Shown in pieces: positions 15,370 through 21,134 of a stretch of 21,134 nt of DNA (position 1 is its first letter; every line of letters begins with the position of its first letter). The notes beneath the pieces are model-generated. The model ran no database searches and was not told where the DNA came from. It worked only from the letters and a program-made list of their open reading frames with translations. Origin of the DNA: DAITPV01 sp050692555 (GTDB taxonomy: Bacteria > Actinomycetota > UBA4738 > CALAEC01); assembly GCA_050692555.1 (NCBI GenBank), contig JBOGVS010000046.1, forward strand, positions 1-21,134, written 5' to 3'. The position numbers and the translations under genes were made by a program.

Positions 15370-18225
15370 ATGCGCGGATCTCGTCTGCTGGCGGCCCTTG
15401 CCGCCCTTTCCGTCACCGGAGCGGTCTTCACATTCGCCATCTCTTCGTCTACGGACGGCGGAACGCCGTCGCCTTACCGAGATTCCCCGGCCGCTCTGAG
15501 CGGTCTGTCGCTGCCCTTCGTGGAGAACCGGGGCCAGGCCGACCCTCGGGCGCGCTATTACCTCCAGAGCGAGCAGGGATCGGTGTTCTTCACACCGCGA
15601 GGGCTGGCGCTGTCGCTGGAAGACACTCAGGGCACGTCACAGGGGTGGGGGCTCCGTCTGGGGTTCGTCGACGCCCGGCCGGCGCCGCCACAGGGCCTGT
15701 CCCGAGCCACGGCCACGGTCGGCTACTTCACCGGTGAGCCGTCGGAGTGGACCACCAGTGTTCCGACGTTCTCACGGGTGGCCTACCGGGACCTGTGGCC
15801 GGGGATCGACCTGGTGTACTCGGGATCCGGCGACAGTCTGAAGTACTCGTTCTTCCTCGACCCCGGCGCCGACCCGGCCGACATCCGGCTGGCCTGGCGG
15901 GGGGCCTCCGACGTGAGTCTGCAAGACGGCGCCTTGACCATCGCCACGCCGGCCGGTTCGCTGACCGACCAGCCTCCCAGGGTGTACCAGGAGCTCGCCG
16001 GGCGACGGGTGGACGTCCCGGCCGCGTACGCTCTGGACGGCCGGAGGTACGGTTTCGACCTGGGCCAATACGACCGGTCCCGTCCGCTGGTGATCGACCC
16101 GGCGCTGACCTACGCCGGATACATCGGGGGCGCGGCGGGTGACGCCGCAGAGGACGTGGCGGTAGATGCCTCGGGCAACGCGTACGTCGTCGGATTCACG
16201 GCATCGGCTGCCGCCTCGTTTCCGGAGACCGTTGGCCCGGACCTCACCGACAACGGGGGCTTCGACGCCTTCGTCGCCAAGGTGAACCCGGCGGGCACTG
16301 CCCTGATGTACGCGGGGTACATCGGCGGCGACCTCGACGACCGGGGGCAGGGTGTGGCCGTGGATGCGGCGGGGGCCGCCTACGTCACCGGATTGGCGGC
16401 GTCTACCGAGGCGACGTTTCCCGTGACCGGCGGTCCGGACCTGACGCAGAACGGGGACGGGGATGCGTTCGTGGCCAAGGTGGCTCCCAACGGCGGGTCA
16501 CTCGAGTACGCCGGGTACATCGGTGGCGACCTGATCGACGATGGGAACGCCATCGCGGTGGACGGCTCCGGAGCGGCGTACGTGGCCGGGTACACGGCCT
16601 CGACCGAGGCGACGTTCCCCGTGACCGGGGGGCCGGACACCACCCACAACACGGGGGACGATGCCTTCGTGGCCAAGGTGGCCCCGAACGGTGCCTCGCT
16701 CCAGTACGCCGGGTACATCGGCGGAGACATGGCAGATGTTGCCCACGGCATCGACGTCGACGGTTCCGGCAACGCCTACCTGGCGGGAGATACCGACTCC
16801 GATCAGACCACGTTCCCTGACGGCGACGGCTTCGGGGCCGTGCCCGGCCCCGACCTTATCCACAACGGGGACACCGATGCGTTCGTGGCCAAGGTCAACG
16901 CCGGCGGCTCCGCGCTGGTGTACGCGGGCTACGTGGGCGGGGTCGGTTTCGACTTCGGGAGGGATGTCGCTCTGGCCTCCGGCGGGAGGGCCACGCTCGC
17001 TGGATTCACCGCTTCGGACGAGGCCACCTTCCCCGAAACGGTGGGACCCGACCTCACCAAGAACATGAACGATGACGGGTTCGTGGCTCGGGTCAACGCG
17101 GCCGGGTCGGCTCTGGAGTTCGCCGGGTTCCTGGGCGGCGACGGGATGGACTTCGGCCAGGGGATCGCGGTCGATCTCACAGGCGCCTCGTATGTCACGG
17201 GGTACACCAACTCGGATCAAGCGACGTTCCCGGTTTCGGTGGGTCCAGACCTCACGCACAACGGGGGCAACGACGCCTTCCTGGTGAAGGTGAACCCCAC
17301 AGGCAGCGCGCTGGCCTACGGAGGGTACATCGGGGGCAGCGCCGACGACGCCGGCCACAACGTTGCCCTCGACCCTGGGGCCAACGCCAACGTGGTCGGA
17401 GACACCGGCTCGAGTGAGGCCACGTTCCCGGACGGCGACGGCTTCGGGGCCCTGCCCAGCGTGGACAACAGCTACAACGGGACCGGCGACGCCTTCGTGG
17501 CCAAGGTGGAGACCACCGAGACCTGCCAGAACAAGCCGGTTACCCATCTTGGCGGGGACGGCGACGACACGATCACCGGGACCCCCGGACCCGACATCGT
17601 TCTGGCCGGGGCCGGCAACGACACCGTGAACACCCAGGGCGGAGACGACACCATCTGTGCCGGACCGGGCAACGACAACGTGGACGCCGGTGCGGGGAAC
17701 GACCAGGCCTCCGGCGAGGACGGGAACGACACCCTGGGTGGCGGCGGGGGGAACGACGCCCTGCCCGGAGGACCGGGGGACGACACCTCGAACGGGGGTG
17801 GTGGCCGCGACACCGTGACCGGCGGCGCGGGGAACGACAGGCTCCTAGGCGGCGGCGGCGCCGATCGGGTCCAGGGCGAGGATGGGAACGACAGAGTCAA
17901 TGGAGGCGGGGGCCCCGACACCGCCCAGGGGGGCTCCGGCAACGACAAGGTCCGGGGCGGTGGCGGCAGGGACCTGGTCACCGGTGACGCCGGGAGGGAC
18001 GTGGTCCTCGGCCAGGGAGGGCCGGACAGGGTCCGTGGAGGTACCGGAAAGGACATCGTGAAGGGCGGAGGCGGCAAGGACCGGGTCGCGGGCCAGAAGG
18101 GCAACGACCGGGTCAAGGGGCAGGGCGGCTCCGACGCCCTGAGCGGGGGCCCCGGGAAGGACTTCTGCTCCCAGGGCGGCGGCAAGGGGCCGGCCCGGAA
18201 GTGCGAGAAGGGACCCGCCTCGTAG
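15370..18225 (+). CDS. Secreted SBBP beta-propeller protein with DUF7948-like head and RTX-like tail
   Basis: 951 aa. Residues 1-23 are a signal peptide. About 45-245 resembles the DUF7948 domain that precedes SBBP repeats (LPFVENRGQADPRARYY, YRDLWPGIDLVYSG, LKYSFFLDPGADP, RPLVIDPALTYAGYIGG). From 248, seven SBBP-type repeats of 66-72 residues follow, each with YAGYIGG, a DG-turn and DAFVAKV; seven blades would close one beta-propeller. Residues 728-934 are 23 RTX-like nonapeptides in perfect phase, then a basic tail with ARKCEKG. I infer an extracellular or cell-surface protein; no enzyme motif is visible and its ligand is unknown. It interrupts the conserved ftsB-DUF501 interval and has its own strong promoter, consistent with an inserted accessory gene. 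Its C-terminal module is shared with the protein encoded at 189-2225. Confidence 0.88.
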   Translation: MRGSRLLAALAALSVTGAVFTFAISSSTDGGTPSPYRDSPAALSGLSLPFVENRGQADPRARYYLQSEQGSVFFTPRGLALSLEDTQGTSQGWGLRLGFVDARPAPPQGLSRATATVGYFTGEPSEWTTSVPTFSRVAYRDLWPGIDLVYSGSGDSLKYSFFLDPGADPADIRLAWRGASDVSLQDGALTIATPAGSLTDQPPRVYQELAGRRVDVPAAYALDGRRYGFDLGQYDRSRPLVIDPALTYAGYIGGAAGDAAEDVAVDASGNAYVVGFTASAAASFPETVGPDLTDNGGFDAFVAKVNPAGTALMYAGYIGGDLDDRGQGVAVDAAGAAYVTGLAASTEATFPVTGGPDLTQNGDGDAFVAKVAPNGGSLEYAGYIGGDLIDDGNAIAVDGSGAAYVAGYTASTEATFPVTGGPDTTHNTGDDAFVAKVAPNGASLQYAGYIGGDMADVAHGIDVDGSGNAYLAGDTDSDQTTFPDGDGFGAVPGPDLIHNGDTDAFVAKVNAGGSALVYAGYVGGVGFDFGRDVALASGGRATLAGFTASDEATFPETVGPDLTKNMNDDGFVARVNAAGSALEFAGFLGGDGMDFGQGIAVDLTGASYVTGYTNSDQATFPVSVGPDLTHNGGNDAFLVKVNPTGSALAYGGYIGGSADDAGHNVALDPGANANVVGDTGSSEATFPDGDGFGALPSVDNSYNGTGDAFVAKVETTETCQNKPVTHLGGDGDDTITGTPGPDIVLAGAGNDTVNTQGGDDTICAGPGNDNVDAGAGNDQASGEDGNDTLGGGGGNDALPGGPGDDTSNGGGGRDTVTGGAGNDRLLGGGGADRVQGEDGNDRVNGGGGPDTAQGGSGNDKVRGGGGRDLVTGDAGRDVVLGQGGPDRVRGGTGKDIVKGGGGKDRVAGQKGNDRVKGQGGSDALSGGPGKDFCSQGGGKGPARKCEKGPAS
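16111..17532 (+). repeat. Seven SBBP propeller repeats, 198-bp period
   Basis: Blade starts, marked by the codons for YAGYIGG or a close variant, are at 16111, 16309, 16507, 16705, 16921, 17119 and 17317. Spacing is 198 bp except after blade 4 (216 bp). Blades 4 and 7 both carry the same extra segment, DGDGFGA(V/L)P, accounting for the added 18 bp. The exact end of blade 7 is approximate. Confidence 0.9.
17551..18171 (+). repeat. 23 RTX-like nonapeptide repeats (27-bp period)
   Basis: Twenty-three consecutive nonapeptides without a phase break, residues 728-934. Early units have DD or ND at positions 5-6, middle units add RD, AD and PD, and late units include KD with basic residues at positions 7 and 9. 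Unit 4 ends in Cys, as in the other RTX-type gene of this window. Confidence 0.92.
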
Positions 18226-18267
18226 CGGACCTGGCGAGATGCTGAACCAAGAGAGCACGGGCGGCTG

Positions 18268-18297
18268 TTGACGTTCGCACTGGTCGGGTGGGACACT
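18268..18297 (+). promoter_or_regulatory. Candidate promoter for the S1-domain / DUF501-Ppx genes
   Basis: TTGACG at 18268-18273 and GACACT at 18292-18297, 18 nt apart, lie in the 98-nt gap after the RTX gene and about 26 nt before the GTG at 18324. The -35 element is good and the -10 element weak. Confidence 0.35.
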
Positions 18298-18323
18298 TGG
18301 CACCCTTGTCCGTGGGGTGCTAG

Positions 18324-18713
18324 GTGGCCCCTGACCTAGAGGAGCGGAGTATCGCGGAGCTAGAGATCGGGGCGGTCGTCGATGGGACCGTCCAACGAAT
18401 CACCCCCTATGGAGCGTTCGTGGAGCTCGAAGGGGGCAAGGTGGGCCTCATCCACGTCTCCCAGATCGATCGCAACTACGTCAAGGACGTGCGGGAGCAC
18501 CTCCGCGAGAACGACCGCGTGCAGGCCAAGGTCACGGCCATCAAGGAGGACGGCAAGATCGACCTGTCGATCAAGGCCCTCCAGGATCCTCCGCCCCGGG
18601 CGCTGAGGAAGGGGCGGGACCCGGACTTCGAGCAGAAGCTCCGCCGGTTCATGCGCCAGAGCGAGGAGCGCCAGGTGGACTTCCGGCGTTCCATCGAGCA
18701 CAAGCGGCGCTGA
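18324..18713 (+). CDS. S1-domain RNA-binding protein
   Basis: 129 aa, GTG start. Residues of about 15-84 are one S1/OB-fold domain: IGAVVDGTVQRITPYGAFVE, GLIHVSQID, then GDK-like spacing to VQAKVTAIKEDGKIDLSIKA. The remaining C-terminal 40 residues are strongly basic and helical (KLRRFMRQSEERQ), likely adding RNA or ribosome contact. Similar single-S1 proteins (YabR/GSP13-like in Bacillus) associate with ribosomes or RNA, but the exact partner here is unknown. Its TGA overlaps the probable CTG start of the next gene by 3 nt within CTGA, suggesting translational coupling. Confidence 0.85.
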   Translation: MAPDLEERSIAELEIGAVVDGTVQRITPYGAFVELEGGKVGLIHVSQIDRNYVKDVREHLRENDRVQAKVTAIKEDGKIDLSIKALQDPPPRALRKGRDPDFEQKLRRFMRQSEERQVDFRRSIEHKRR

Positions 18714-20104
18714 CGCCCGAGCTGCGCGGTTCCGACCTGGCCACGGTCACGGCCCAGTTGGGCCGGGAGCCTCAGACCGAGTTTTCCATCGTGGCCCGGT
18801 GCGGCGACGGCCACCCGCTGGTCATCCGGAACCACCCCCTCGATCGGGAAGGTAACCCGTTCCCCACGCTGTTCTGGCTCACCTGCCCCGCGGCGGTCAG
18901 GATCGTGTCCCGGCTCGAGGCCGACGGGTGGATCAAGCGCCTGGACGGCCGGAGCGATCCCGAGCTCGGCCGGGCGCTGGACGAGGCGCACAGGGAGTAC
19001 GCGGAGGAGCGAGGCCGGCTGTTGCCCCGGGCCCGGGACTGGGGCGGGGTGGGGGGGACCCGCAGCGGGCTGAAGTGCCTGCACGCGCATTACGCGAACC
19101 ATCTCGCCGGCGGCACCGACCCCGTGGGCCGCTGGGTTGCCGGGCAGGTCGACCCGGTGCATCCGGAGGAGGACCGCTCCGGCAGGGTGGCGGCGGTGGA
19201 CATGGGCACGAACTCCGTCCGCCTCTTGGTGGCCTCACCGCGTGATGGCGACGTGCTCGAGCTGGCCAGGGACCTGGTCATCACCCGGCTGGGGCGCGGG
19301 GTGGACCGGGCGGGTCGCTTCGATCCGGAGGCCTTCCGGCTGACGATGGATGTCTTGAAGCGGTACGTGCGCCGGGCCGGGGCTCTCGGCGCGGAGCGGA
19401 TCCGGGTGGGAGCCACCAGCGCCGTCAGGGACGCCGGCGACCGGGACACCCTGGTTCGGGAGGTGGCCAGGCTCACCGGCGAGGAGCCGGAGATCCTCAC
19501 CGGCGAGCGAGAGGGTGAGCTCACCTTCCTGGGGGCCACCACGGGACTGGATCGGCCCTCGCCGTTCCTGGTGTTCGACATCGGGGGTGGGTCGACCGAG
19601 CTGGTGCTGGGCGAGGAACGTCCGGAGGTCTCCAACTCCGTCGATCTGGGAAGCGTCCGGGCCACTGAGCGGGTGCGTCCGGCCGATCCGCCGTCTCCCG
19701 AGGACCTTCGAGCCATGGCGGATCTTGCGGCGGAGGCCCTGGCGCAGGCCGATGCGGCCGTCCCCGGCGGCCGGGCCGCGACCCTTGTCGGTGTGGCCGG
19801 GACCACCACCACGGTGCAGGCCCTGGCGCTCGGGCTACCCAGGTACGACCCGGATGCCATCCACTGGACCGTCCTGACCCTGAAGGCCGCCCGGCGGGTG
19901 ACGGAGGGTCTGGCTCGGATGACGGTGACCGAGCGTGCGGGCCTTCCGGTGATGACCCCGGGCCGCGAGGACGTCATCGTGGCGGGGGCGGTGATCCTCC
20001 TGGAGATCTTCCGGCGGTGGGGGTTCGAGGAGTGTGTTGTGAGCGAGCGAGACATCCTCGACGGGCTGGCCATCGAGATGGTGAGGGAACGGGAAGGCCG
20101 CTAA
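18710..20104 (+). CDS. DUF501 - Ppx/GppA exopolyphosphatase fusion protein
   Basis: 464 aa if started at CTG 18710. The first standard in-frame start is TTG 18758, but DUF501-like sequence already begins upstream (SDLATVTAQLGREP), and no ATG, GTG or TTG lies between, so CTG inside CTGA of the S1 stop is the best candidate. DUF501 spans about 8-145, with NPFPTLFWLTCP (49-60) and GLKCLHAHYANHLAGG (120-135). The Ppx/GppA phosphatase spans about 159-464: AAVDMGTNSVRLL (161-173), GATSAVRDA (234-242), TGEREGELTFLGA (264-276) with the expected catalytic Glu, FDIGGGSTELVLG (289-301) and GVAGTTTTVQAL. It should hydrolyse polyphosphate or (p)ppGpp-type substrates. DUF501 and ppx are normally adjacent separate genes in Actinomycetota; no stop codon separates them here. 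An internal GTG at 19187 could also start free Ppx. Confidence 0.85.
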   Translation: MTPELRGSDLATVTAQLGREPQTEFSIVARCGDGHPLVIRNHPLDREGNPFPTLFWLTCPAAVRIVSRLEADGWIKRLDGRSDPELGRALDEAHREYAEERGRLLPRARDWGGVGGTRSGLKCLHAHYANHLAGGTDPVGRWVAGQVDPVHPEEDRSGRVAAVDMGTNSVRLLVASPRDGDVLELARDLVITRLGRGVDRAGRFDPEAFRLTMDVLKRYVRRAGALGAERIRVGATSAVRDAGDRDTLVREVARLTGEEPEILTGEREGELTFLGATTGLDRPSPFLVFDIGGGSTELVLGEERPEVSNSVDLGSVRATERVRPADPPSPEDLRAMADLAAEALAQADAAVPGGRAATLVGVAGTTTTVQALALGLPRYDPDAIHWTVLTLKAARRVTEGLARMTVTERAGLPVMTPGREDVIVAGAVILLEIFRRWGFEECVVSERDILDGLAIEMVREREGR

Positions 20105-20107
20105 CCT
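20102..20107 (+). promoter_or_regulatory. -10-like element of the cyclophilin gene
   Basis: TAACCT begins at the ppx stop codon TAA and ends 10 nt before the ATG at 20118, with no ribosome site between. The match is weak and could be chance; read-through from ppx is equally possible. Confidence 0.25.
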
Positions 20108-20117
20108 TACCCGCCAC

Positions 20118-20900
20118 ATGGGCAAACGGACCCGCCAACGTCAGCTCCAGAAGCTTGCCGAGCGACGAGCCGCGGAGCGCCGGCGCCAACGCCGCCGGCG
20201 CCTCATCGTCCAGGTAGTGGCCGGAGTCGTCGCCGTGGGCGGGCTGGGAGTGGCGGCGTTCGCGTTCTTCGGCGGCGACCAGCCGACGACCCCGCAAGCG
20301 GGACCCACGCCGGGCCCAACTGCCTCGCCCTCGCCCGAGGCGCTCCAGGTGGCGTGCGGAGCCAAGAGGCCCAAGGCCGCGAAGGAGGAGAAGCCGATGT
20401 TCGACCAGGCGCCGAAGATGGAGATCGATCCGAACAAGGACTACACGGCGGTGATGAAGACGTCGTGCGGGACCATCGAGTTGGAGCTGTTCGCCAAGGA
20501 CACTCCCACGACCGTGAACAATTTCGTGTTCCTGGCCCGGCAGGGCTTCTACGACGGCCTGACGTTCCACCGGGTGATCCCGGGCTTCGTGGCCCAGGGC
20601 GGGGACCCGGCCGGGGACGGGACCGGGGGGCCCGGTTACCAGTTCGAGGACGAGATCGTCGACAGGCTGAAGTTCGACGAGCCGGGGCTCCTGGCCATGG
20701 CCAACTCCGGCGAGAACACCAACGGCAGCCAGTTCTTCATCACCACCGGGGAGCCCACGCACCTCAACGGGCTGCACACCATCTTCGGCCGGGTGGCCAA
20801 GGGGATGGGCGCGGTGAAGGAGATAGAGGCCCTGGGCAACGAGGCCGGCACCCCCACGGCCACCATCTACATCGAGAAGGTCACCATCGAAGAGAGCTGA
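20118..20900 (+). CDS. Membrane-anchored cyclophilin-type peptidyl-prolyl isomerase
   Basis: 260 aa. Residues 1-28 are very basic (RRRQRRRR), followed by one membrane segment at about 29-51 and a Pro/Thr/Ser linker (55-75), so the catalytic domain should face outside with an N-in anchor. The cyclophilin domain at about 108-258 has FHRVIPGFVAQGGDP (Arg152, Phe157, Gln160), NGSQFFIT (202-209) and HLNGLHTIFGRV (215-226, His220), the residues of the proline-isomerase pocket. Cys80 and Cys117 lie outside the motif. It assists folding of exported proteins and is the second extracytoplasmic isomerase of the window after the parvulin lipoprotein. It begins 13 nt after the ppx stop. Confidence 0.93.
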   Translation: MGKRTRQRQLQKLAERRAAERRRQRRRRLIVQVVAGVVAVGGLGVAAFAFFGGDQPTTPQAGPTPGPTASPSPEALQVACGAKRPKAAKEEKPMFDQAPKMEIDPNKDYTAVMKTSCGTIELELFAKDTPTTVNNFVFLARQGFYDGLTFHRVIPGFVAQGGDPAGDGTGGPGYQFEDEIVDRLKFDEPGLLAMANSGENTNGSQFFITTGEPTHLNGLHTIFGRVAKGMGAVKEIEALGNEAGTPTATIYIEKVTIEES

Positions 20901-20906
20901 CCCGGC

Positions 20907-20912
20907 TACCAT
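20907..20912 (+). promoter_or_regulatory. -10-like element of tRNA-Leu
   Basis: TACCAT ends 6 nt before the first base of the mature tRNA, so transcription would start at or within a base or two of the mature 5' end. No -35 match is visible. Confidence 0.4.
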
Positions 20913-20918
20913 CGAAGG

Positions 20919-21005
20919 GCCCGGGTGGCGGAATGGGAGACGCGGTCGCCTTAAGAGCGACTGTCCCTACGGGGCGTGTGGGTTCGAATCCCACCCCGGG
21001 CACCA
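20919..21005 (+). tRNA. tRNA-Leu (anticodon UAA)
   Basis: An 87-nt class II tRNA. The acceptor arms GCCCGGG (20919-20925) and CCCGGGC (20995-21001) pair perfectly. The D-arm is GCG/CGC with an AATGGGA-type loop. The anticodon stem GTCGC/GCGAC encloses CTTAAGA, giving anticodon TAA. A long variable arm (TCCCTACGGGG region) is diagnostic of Leu. The T-arm GTGGG-TTCGAAT-CCCAC follows. CCA is encoded at 21003-21005 after discriminator A21002. An IS481-type end starts directly after. Confidence 0.96.
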
Positions 21006-21010
21006 GATGT

Positions 21011-21049
21011 GATGTCTCGGGACATCGTGCACACGTGTCCTGGGACATC
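21011..21049. repeat. Paired palindromic sites at the IS end
   Basis: TGTCTCGGGACATC (21013-21026) and TGTCCTGGGACATC (21036-21049) match at 12 of 14 positions and are 23 nt apart, about two helical turns. Each is itself an inverted repeat of the TGTC...GACA type, and GATGTC/GACATC flank the first. GTGCAC lies between them. They are likely transposase binding sites. Confidence 0.75.
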
Positions 21050-21058
21050 CTTCCACCT

Positions 21059-21134
21059 TCAGGACCTCCGCAGGGGCTGGTAGTCGCGGGTCGGGTCGAG
21101 CGTCAGCTCACGGAGCAGCTCGCCTTCCTGGGTG
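21059..21134 (-). CDS. IS481-family transposase, C-terminal fragment
   Basis: Partial: the last 24 residues plus the TGA at 21059-21061 are inside the window, the rest is beyond the right edge. The residues ELLRELTLDPTRDYQP are the characteristic C-terminal segment of IS481-type DDE transposases in actinobacteria, usually preceded by a Gly-Glu after the catalytic core. Nothing can be said about whether the full gene is intact. Confidence 0.72.
   Translation of the reverse strand, partial: TQEGELLRELTLDPTRDYQPLRRS

Larger units (their letters stand above)
21006..21134 (-). mobile_element. IS481-family insertion sequence, one end only
   Basis: The window ends inside an insertion sequence whose transposase reads right to left with its C-terminus facing the tRNA. 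The noncoding end (21006-21058) contains two near-identical palindromic units. The other end and any target-site duplication lie outside the window, so the exact left boundary is approximate. Confidence 0.7.

Noticed and set aside
16111..18171. Regular repeats as a possible CRISPR array or minisatellite
   Set aside because: The 198-bp and 27-bp periods keep the reading frame perfectly and encode known repeat folds (SBBP blades, RTX nonapeptides). There are no unique spacers and no cas genes.
19157..19189. Separate ppx gene starting at GTG 19157 or 19187
   Set aside because: No stop codon separates it from DUF501 and the frame is continuous, so the fusion is the direct reading. Internal initiation remains possible and is noted in the feature entry.

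Overview
This is a high-GC window whose backbone is the actinobacterial housekeeping cluster glmU-prs / rplY-pth / mfd / mazG / eno / ftsB / DUF501 / ppx. The same gene set and nearly the same order are known from Mycobacterium tuberculosis (glmU, prsA, rplY and pth near Rv1014c-Rv1018c; mfd, mazG, eno, ftsB-like, DUF501 and ppx near Rv1020-Rv1026). I infer an Actinomycetota genome, probably a deep or uncultured lineage because several secreted genes interrupt the conserved order. Class and genus cannot be fixed from this sequence alone.

Layout. 1-188: intergenic DNA with a two-copy direct repeat resembling a transposon end. 189-2225: secreted parallel beta-helix protein with a C-terminal RTX-like block. 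2290-4706: glmU and prs, overlapping by 4 nt (peptidoglycan precursor and PRPP synthesis). 4708-6009 (minus): MFS exporter, convergent with prs. 6079-7362: rplY (ctc) and pth (ribosome and tRNA recycling). 7359-8309 (minus): conserved secreted protein of unknown function whose stop codon overlaps that of pth. 8420-13560: mfd, a SurA/PrsA-like lipoprotein and mazG, tightly spaced (transcription-coupled repair, extracytoplasmic folding, nucleotide pool cleaning). 13698-15304: eno and ftsB, overlapping by 4 nt. 15370-18225: large secreted protein with a DUF7948-like head, a seven-repeat SBBP propeller and 23 RTX nonapeptides, behind the best sigma-70-type promoter in the window. 18324-20104: S1-domain RNA-binding protein, then a DUF501-Ppx/GppA fusion that probably starts at a CTG overlapping the S1 stop codon. 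20118-20900: membrane-anchored cyclophilin. 20919-21005: tRNA-Leu(UAA) with encoded CCA. 21006-21134: end of an IS481-type insertion sequence abutting the tRNA.

The most interesting points are: (1) the two RTX-type secreted proteins, about 13 kb apart, have unrelated N-terminal halves but share a C-terminal module with matching cysteine spacing and the same drift from acidic to basic repeats; (2) the DUF501-Ppx fusion and its likely non-canonical start; (3) a recurring -10-like hexamer 6-10 nt before start codons that lack a Shine-Dalgarno sequence, suggesting leaderless transcripts; (4) the tandem palindromic sites at the IS481 end beside the tRNA; (5) Pth with His in place of a highly conserved Asn. 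No CRISPR array, rRNA, phage gene or clear rho-independent terminator was seen. No gap between annotated genes exceeds 300 nt.
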